Source: Paludibacteraceae bacterium
GTDB taxonomy: Bacteria; Bacteroidota; Bacteroidia; Bacteroidales; Paludibacteraceae
DNA length: 5,872 nucleotides
NCBI GenBank assembly: GCA_017646225.1
Contig: JAGCMZ010000246.1
Location: 1-5,872 of the forward strand
Direction: 5' to 3'
Part shown: positions 1-2,971 of the stretch, in pieces
Position numbering within the stretch: the first letter of the stretch is position 1
Layout of the letters: every line of letters starts with the position of its first letter
Made by a program: the position numbers and the translations under genes
Notes under the pieces: model-generated
What the model was told of the DNA's origin: nothing
Database searches by the model: none
Seen by the model: only the letters and a program-made list of their open reading frames with translations

Positions 1-684
1 CACCATCGATATGTTTACGCTGCGGTTGCCTGCTGTGGTGTCTGCAACAAAACCAATGTATTCTTTGTCAAAGTAGATGTATCCGTTGTTGCGCAGTAAC
101 TTGTTGATACGTTGGCGTTCCAATTCCAATGCATCAATGCTAAACAAATCGCCTGTTTTGATAAGAGAATTGACCGAGTCGTTACGGATAATAGAATCGA
201 CTTCGTGGTTCTTTATCAAATATTTGAAACTCTTTATTCGATAGGGTTGGTTGCTAACAATGTTGTACGATACTTTTGCCTTTTTCTTTTTAAACTCCGT
301 CTTGGTGCTAACGGTAGCATTGATGTACCCTTTGTTGCGCATTGCTTTCTGCAATTCGTTGGCAGAAGATTGTGTAGCAATGGAATCGTAAATAATGGGT
401 GCGTCGCCAATTTTTTGCAAAAAGCGGTTAATCCATTGGGTAGTATCGGGACTCGATAAACTATACAATCCCAAGTTGAAGTTGATGAAGTTAAACAACT
501 TAGGGTTGGGACGTTGGCGAAGGTAGATGCTAAAATCCGTGTCGTTTAGTTTTTTGTTATCGGTGGTGATTTTTACCTTGTCTAGCAAGTAACTGCCTTC
601 GGGTACGTACTTGGTAACGTTACAACTGCACAAAAGCAGCAGCAAGCTACAAATAATATTGGTTATGTACCTGGTTTTTGGCAT
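1..684 (-). CDS. BamA/TamA-like outer membrane protein, N-terminal part (3' end off window)
   Basis: An open frame of 228 codons without a stop runs from an ATG at 684-682 off the left edge. Residues 1-21 form a lipoprotein-type signal: basic start (MPKTR), hydrophobic stretch with LLLLL, then a lipobox-like L-C-S-C with the acceptor Cys at residue 21. This is followed by NVTKYVPEGSYLL, a pattern I recognise from Bacteroidota BamA/TamA-family ('surface antigen D15') proteins. Residues about 98-146 and 147-228 look like POTRA repeats: each has a helix-rich L..A/L..NKGY or LRNNGY segment followed by beta strands (KAKVSYNIV, YRIKSFKY). The C-terminal beta-barrel would lie outside the window; relatives are usually over 700 residues, so most of the protein is missing. 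The expected role is outer membrane insertion or translocation of proteins with POTRA domains in the periplasm; the exact substrate is unknown. It is divergent from the methyltransferase gene, 83 bp away. Tyr codons are mostly TAC (10 of 13). Confidence 0.85.
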   Translation of the reverse strand, partial: MPKTRYITNIICSLLLLLCSCNVTKYVPEGSYLLDKVKITTDNKKLNDTDFSIYLRQRPNPKLFNFINFNLGLYSLSSPDTTQWINRFLQKIGDAPIIYDSIATQSSANELQKAMRNKGYINATVSTKTEFKKKKAKVSYNIVSNQPYRIKSFKYLIKNHEVDSIIRNDSVNSLIKTGDLFSIDALELERQRINKLLRNNGYIYFDKEYIGFVADTTAGNRSVNISMV

Positions 685-703
685 GTATCGACACAATTTT
701 GCA

Positions 704-711
704 CAAATTTA
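704..711 (-). promoter_or_regulatory. Bacteroidota-type -7 element for the BamA/TamA-like gene
   Basis: On the minus strand this reads TAAATTTG, an exact match to the Bacteroidota housekeeping -7 consensus TAnnTTTG. It lies 19 bases upstream of the ATG at 684, which would give a 5' leader of only about 10-15 bases. No clean TTTG/TTG -33 element is seen at the usual spacing of about 19-21 bases, only a weak GTTAC-like stretch. An 8-mer of this degeneracy can occur by chance, but the position is right for the divergent gene. Confidence 0.5.
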
Positions 712-728
712 GCATAAAAATCAATTTC

Positions 729-767
729 TTTTGTAACTTCGTGAAAATATTTACGAATTACACAAAA
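729..767. repeat. Imperfect inverted repeat abutting the methyltransferase start codon
   Basis: TTTTGT (729-734) pairs with ACAAAA (762-767), and TTCGTGAA (738-745) pairs with TTTACGAA (750-757) with one G-T pair, around a 4-base AATA loop. AA (735-736) can pair with TT (758-759), leaving small bulges at 737 and 760-761. In all about 16 pairs are possible over 39 bases. The dyad ends directly before the ATG at 768 and lies upstream of the proposed -7 element of the divergent gene, so it could be an operator for either gene or an mRNA hairpin over the ribosome entry site. No clear plus-strand promoter is visible; TAACTTCG at 734-741 is a one-mismatch -7 candidate inside the dyad. Confidence 0.5.
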
Positions 768-1511
768 ATGGCATTGTCTAAAGCAAAAATCAAATGGGTT
801 CAGCAGCTGTCTGCTAAGAAATTCAGAAAACAATTGGGCTTGTTTGTGGCAGAAGGAGATAAAATGGTATCGGAAATGCTTTCTGCATTTGCGTGCAAAG
901 CTTTGTTTTATACAGATGCCTATGTTGGACCGATACAAGGTGACGAAACCTTAGCGGTATCGTACGATGAATTGTGTAAATTAAGTCGTTTGGAAACGCC
1001 TCAACACGTGTTGGCCGTATTTGAATTGCCACAATACACCCTTCAAGCATCCCATCTTAAAGATCAATTGATTATTGCCCTGGATGGCGTGCAAGATGCT
1101 GGAAACTTAGGTACTATTGTGCGTTTGGCAGACTGGTTTGGTATTGAACATATTTTGTGCTCGCATGGTACTGTTGATGTTTATAATCCCAAAGTAGTGC
1201 AAGCAACCATGGGTGCTTTGGCACGTGTAAAGGTACACTATGTCGATTTGCTAGAGCAGCTTCCTGCTTTGCAGATGCCCATTTATGTAACGGCGTTAGA
1301 TGGTGACAATATCTATCAAACCAACCTTTCAGAAAACGGTGTGGTGGTAATGGGAAACGAAGGTAATGGTGTTTCGGATGCTGTAAAAGCGCTGGCCACT
1401 CATTCCTTATTCATTCCCAATTTTCCAGTAGGGCGAAGTACCTCTGAGTCGCTCAATGTAGGGGTGGCAACGGCTGTTGTATGTGCGGAGTTCCGTCGCA
1501 GGCAATTGTAG
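768..1511 (+). CDS. TrmH/SpoU-family RNA 2'-O-ribose methyltransferase
   Basis: A 247-residue protein of the usual length for the family, predicted to transfer a methyl group from S-adenosylmethionine to a ribose 2'-OH in tRNA or 23S rRNA; the target nucleotide cannot be told from sequence. Residues about 10-95 match the L30e-like substrate-binding domain (FVAEGDKMVSEML near the start). The SPOUT knot domain follows: motif 1 DGVQDAGNLGTIVRLADWFG at 106-125 with conserved N113 and probable catalytic R119; NPKVVQATMGALARV at 140-154; motif 2 VMGNEGNGVS at 194-203; motif 3 from IPNFPVG through ESLNVGVAT at 216-235. All SAM-knot motifs are intact. I chose the ATG at 768 (MALSKAKIKWVQQL), where homology begins; an in-frame ATG at 678 would add 30 unrelated residues and overlap the divergent gene. 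No Shine-Dalgarno sequence is seen, as is usual in this phylum. The last 34 codons and the stop overlap the convergent lipoprotein gene. Wobble use is more T-ended than in the minus-strand genes (Tyr TAC 2 of 8; Asp GAC 3 of 13). Confidence 0.93.
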   Translation: MALSKAKIKWVQQLSAKKFRKQLGLFVAEGDKMVSEMLSAFACKALFYTDAYVGPIQGDETLAVSYDELCKLSRLETPQHVLAVFELPQYTLQASHLKDQLIIALDGVQDAGNLGTIVRLADWFGIEHILCSHGTVDVYNPKVVQATMGALARVKVHYVDLLEQLPALQMPIYVTALDGDNIYQTNLSENGVVVMGNEGNGVSDAVKALATHSLFIPNFPVGRSTSESLNVGVATAVVCAEFRRRQL

Positions 1512-1949
1512 GTAATACTGTAATTCATTAAGGGTATTCCAAGCAGTGTCATTTGCTGGAATATGGCCGTAGTAGGCCCAAATAGAAGGTATGGCAGGTA
1601 AGTAATAATTATAGATGCCGCTTTCTATTTTTTTTGTCTCTTTTTCAAAGTTTTTGCGCACAATGGCGTACATTTCAAGGTATTGTTTGTAGTGCAATTC
1701 GTACCAAACAAGTGCACTGTCAAATTGTTGAGGGGTAATGTTATGCTTTTCAAATAATTGACGGTAATATACAGGGGCTTGCTCGTCAGAAATGTAACGG
1801 TTGTTTACCATGCTTTCGTAAAAATGCAGTTCCGTTATAAATTGTGCCATTGTTTGCGAATCTAATAGCGGATTTTGTGGCTTTTTAGAAGATTGGCAAG
1901 CCATTAGAACAAATAGGACAAGGATAAATGCCTTACTGATCTGCTTCAT
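1407..1949 (-). CDS. Small DUF4296-like lipoprotein of unknown function
   Basis: A 180-residue protein with a clear lipoprotein signal: MKQISK, a hydrophobic core, then lipobox L-M-A-C with acceptor C18. The residue after it is Q19, so no Asp+2-type retention signal as defined in E. coli. Residues about 28-115 (DSQTMAQFITELHFYESMVNN, then Y..LFEKHNITPQQFDSALVWYELH) resemble the DUF4296 family, which is found next to lspA in Bacteroidota and has no established role; this is recognition from memory. The region is mostly helical, rich in Tyr and charged residues, with no catalytic motif. Its ATG lies within the last codons of lspA (17 bp overlap), which suggests translational coupling and one shared transcript. 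Residues 147-180 are encoded antisense to the 3' end of the methyltransferase gene; this tail is probably the less constrained partner. The protein is expected to be matured by LspA and anchored in an envelope membrane. Confidence 0.82.
   Translation of the reverse strand: MKQISKAFILVLFVLMACQSSKKPQNPLLDSQTMAQFITELHFYESMVNNRYISDEQAPVYYRQLFEKHNITPQQFDSALVWYELHYKQYLEMYAIVRKNFEKETKKIESGIYNYYLPAIPSIWAYYGHIPANDTAWNTLNELQYYLQLPATELRTYNSRCHPYIERLRGTSPYWKIGNE
1535..1563. repeat. Hairpin-forming inverted repeat just past the methyltransferase stop
   Basis: TATTCCA (1535-1541), a bulged A (1542) and GCA (1543-1545) pair with TGC (1554-1556) and TGGAATA (1557-1563) around an 8-base loop, giving 10 base pairs. 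It starts 23 bases after the methyltransferase stop codon and lies inside codons about 129-139 of the lipoprotein gene. There is no T-run after it on either strand, so it is not a classical intrinsic terminator. It could protect the methyltransferase mRNA 3' end or be a chance fold. Confidence 0.4.
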
Positions 1950-2505
1950 TCTTGTTGTTTTTGAACTCGTAACATAACAAGGTTCCCACGCCTACGCAAA
2001 TAGCAGCATCGGCAAGGTTAAATACAGGCGCAAAGAATACAAAAGGTTCGCCACCTATATAAGGAATCCAGTCCCAGTAATGTCCCTCTAACAGCGGGAA
2101 ATAGAACATATCTACTACCTTTCCGTAGAAAAAGGGAGCATAGTCAAAGATTTGTCCGTAAAAGACACAGTCAATGATGTTGCCGGTTGCTCCTGCAAAA
2201 ATAAGTGCGATACTGGCCAATAATAGATTGTCCGCTTTGTTCTTGATGTTGTGAATAAGGTAGACTAGAATGGCAATAGAGGCAAGGATGCGGAACAGGG
2301 TAAGGTATATCTTGTCGCCCAACGAAATGCCAAAGGCCATGCCGTTGTTTTCGACAAACACCAATCGGAAGAACGAGGTGATGTACAATTCTTCGCCCAA
2401 ATAGAACGAAGTCTTTACCCAAATCTTAATGATTTGGTCTAAGAGGAGGATTAAAAAAACAAGTGAGGCGCTAAAAAGCGCCTTCTTGGTAATAGTTTGC
2501 ATCAT
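1933..2505 (-). CDS. lspA: Lipoprotein signal peptidase (signal peptidase II)
   Basis: An inner-membrane aspartyl protease of 190 residues that cleaves the signal peptide in front of the lipid-modified Cys of prolipoproteins. Four hydrophobic segments are visible (about 10-30, 65-85, 93-111, 160-178). Family motifs are intact: LLDQIIKIW with D23; VENNGMAFGI at 51-60; GATGNIID at 105-112; VVDMF with D132; FNLADAAICVG with D166. By alignment to the Pseudomonas enzyme I take D132 and D166 as the catalytic pair. The segment between them is 34 residues, clearly longer than in proteobacterial LspA (about 19), and includes an aromatic-rich stretch (HYWDWIPYIGG). The start is a double ATG (2505 and 2502). 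A weak AAGGA lies about 13 bases upstream, inside the end of the DksA-like gene, whose stop is only 4 bases away. The 3' end overlaps the lipoprotein gene by 17 bp. Confidence 0.96.
   Translation of the reverse strand: MMQTITKKALFSASLVFLILLLDQIIKIWVKTSFYLGEELYITSFFRLVFVENNGMAFGISLGDKIYLTLFRILASIAILVYLIHNIKNKADNLLLASIALIFAGATGNIIDCVFYGQIFDYAPFFYGKVVDMFYFPLLEGHYWDWIPYIGGEPFVFFAPVFNLADAAICVGVGTLLCYEFKNNKNEADQ
2466..2483 (-). other. Perfect GC-rich hairpin within the first codons of lspA
   Basis: On the minus strand AGGCGCT, a TTTT loop and AGCGCCT form a perfect 7-bp stem, five of the pairs being G-C. It covers about codons 8-14 of lspA. Six bases after it on the minus strand is a run of seven Ts (2453-2459). 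The arrangement is somewhat like an intrinsic terminator, but the T-run is displaced from the stem and the whole element is coding (K-A-L-F-S-A-S). It could act as a pause site or translation-modulating structure, or be a by-product of codon choice. Confidence 0.4.
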
Positions 2506-2509
2506 GTAA

Positions 2510-2884
2510 TTATTTGCTTCCTTTTGCTTCTATACTTAAAGTAGTATGTGGAACGGCACGTAAACGTTCTTTGGGAATCAGTTTGCCCGTTTCTCTACAA
2601 ATTCCGTAGGTTTTGTTTTCGATGCGAATCAATGCCGCTTGCAAGTTTTGAATAAACTTCATTTGGCGTTGTGCCAAGCGTGCCGATTCTTCTTTCATAG
2701 AGGTGGTAGCCCCTTCTTCCAAAACCTTAAAGGTAGGCGATGTATCCGATACGTCGTTGCCTGTCGAATTGTCTAAAGCACACTTTAATACGTCGTAATC
2801 TTTATAGGCTTGGTCTAACTTTTCCTGAATGATTACACGGAATTCTTCTAACTCTGCATCCGAATATCTAGTCTTCTCTGCCAT
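2510..2884 (-). CDS. TraR/DksA-family RNA polymerase-binding regulator, zinc cysteines mostly lost
   Basis: A 124-residue protein. Residues about 8-90 form the long helical hairpin of DksA-type proteins (YSDAELEEFRVIIQEKLDQA on one arm, ARLAQRQMKFIQNLQAALIRIE on the other). The tip holds NDVSDTSP, where D44 and D47 sit like the two Asp residues of the E. coli DksA tip motif DxxDxA, with Ser in place of Ala. Residues 93-121 (YGICRETGKLIPKERL and onward) align with the DksA zinc finger, but only C96 of four Cys ligands remains; the other three positions are T99, S117 and A120. This matches the common Bacteroidota form. DksA proteins enter the RNA polymerase secondary channel and modulate initiation; whether this one responds to ppGpp is unknown. 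The ATG at 2884 has no Shine-Dalgarno sequence. The gene lies 87 bp downstream of ileS and 4 bp before lspA, so it probably heads a sub-operon with lspA and the lipoprotein gene. Confidence 0.9.
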   Translation of the reverse strand: MAEKTRYSDAELEEFRVIIQEKLDQAYKDYDVLKCALDNSTGNDVSDTSPTFKVLEEGATTSMKEESARLAQRQMKFIQNLQAALIRIENKTYGICRETGKLIPKERLRAVPHTTLSIEAKGSK

Positions 2885-2915
2885 AGCGCATAGTATTTAA
2901 AAGGTTAACGATATG

Positions 2916-2923
2916 CGAATATA
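2916..2923 (-). promoter_or_regulatory. Candidate -7 element upstream of the DksA-like gene
   Basis: On the minus strand this reads TATATTCG, one mismatch from the Bacteroidota -7 consensus TAnnTTTG. It lies 31 bases upstream of the ATG at 2884, giving a leader of about 25 bases. No good TTTG -33 element is seen at the normal spacing. The 87-bp AT-rich gap between ileS and this gene, the longest gap in the minus-strand series, leaves room for an internal promoter. I see no convincing terminator for ileS there: a six-T run on the minus strand lacks a stem before it. Confidence 0.3.
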
Positions 2924-2971
2924 ACAATAAAAAACCAATATTCCTATTTGCCGAACTACTTTTTACGATAA

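Noticed and set aside
112..459. Plus-strand open frame of 115 codons
   Set aside because: It is antisense to the BamA/TamA-like gene, whose frame is open across the region and matches a known family; the plus-strand product resembles nothing and has a low-complexity hydrophobic composition.
678..767. Upstream in-frame ATG that would add 30 residues to the methyltransferase
   Set aside because: The added residues are outside the family's homology, would overlap the start of the divergent gene and would run through the dyad; the ATG at 768 begins the conserved N-terminus.
663..1050. Minus-strand open frames at 663-938 and 823-1050
   Set aside because: Both lie antisense to the well-supported methyltransferase and its upstream region, and their products show no recognisable motif.
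2171..2422. Minus-strand open frame of 83 codons inside lspA
   Set aside because: It is in a different frame of the same strand as lspA, whose motifs are all intact; its product is Arg/His-rich with no family resemblance.
2924..2971. Intrinsic terminator after ileS
   Set aside because: There is a six-T run on the minus strand, but I found no stable stem directly before it.
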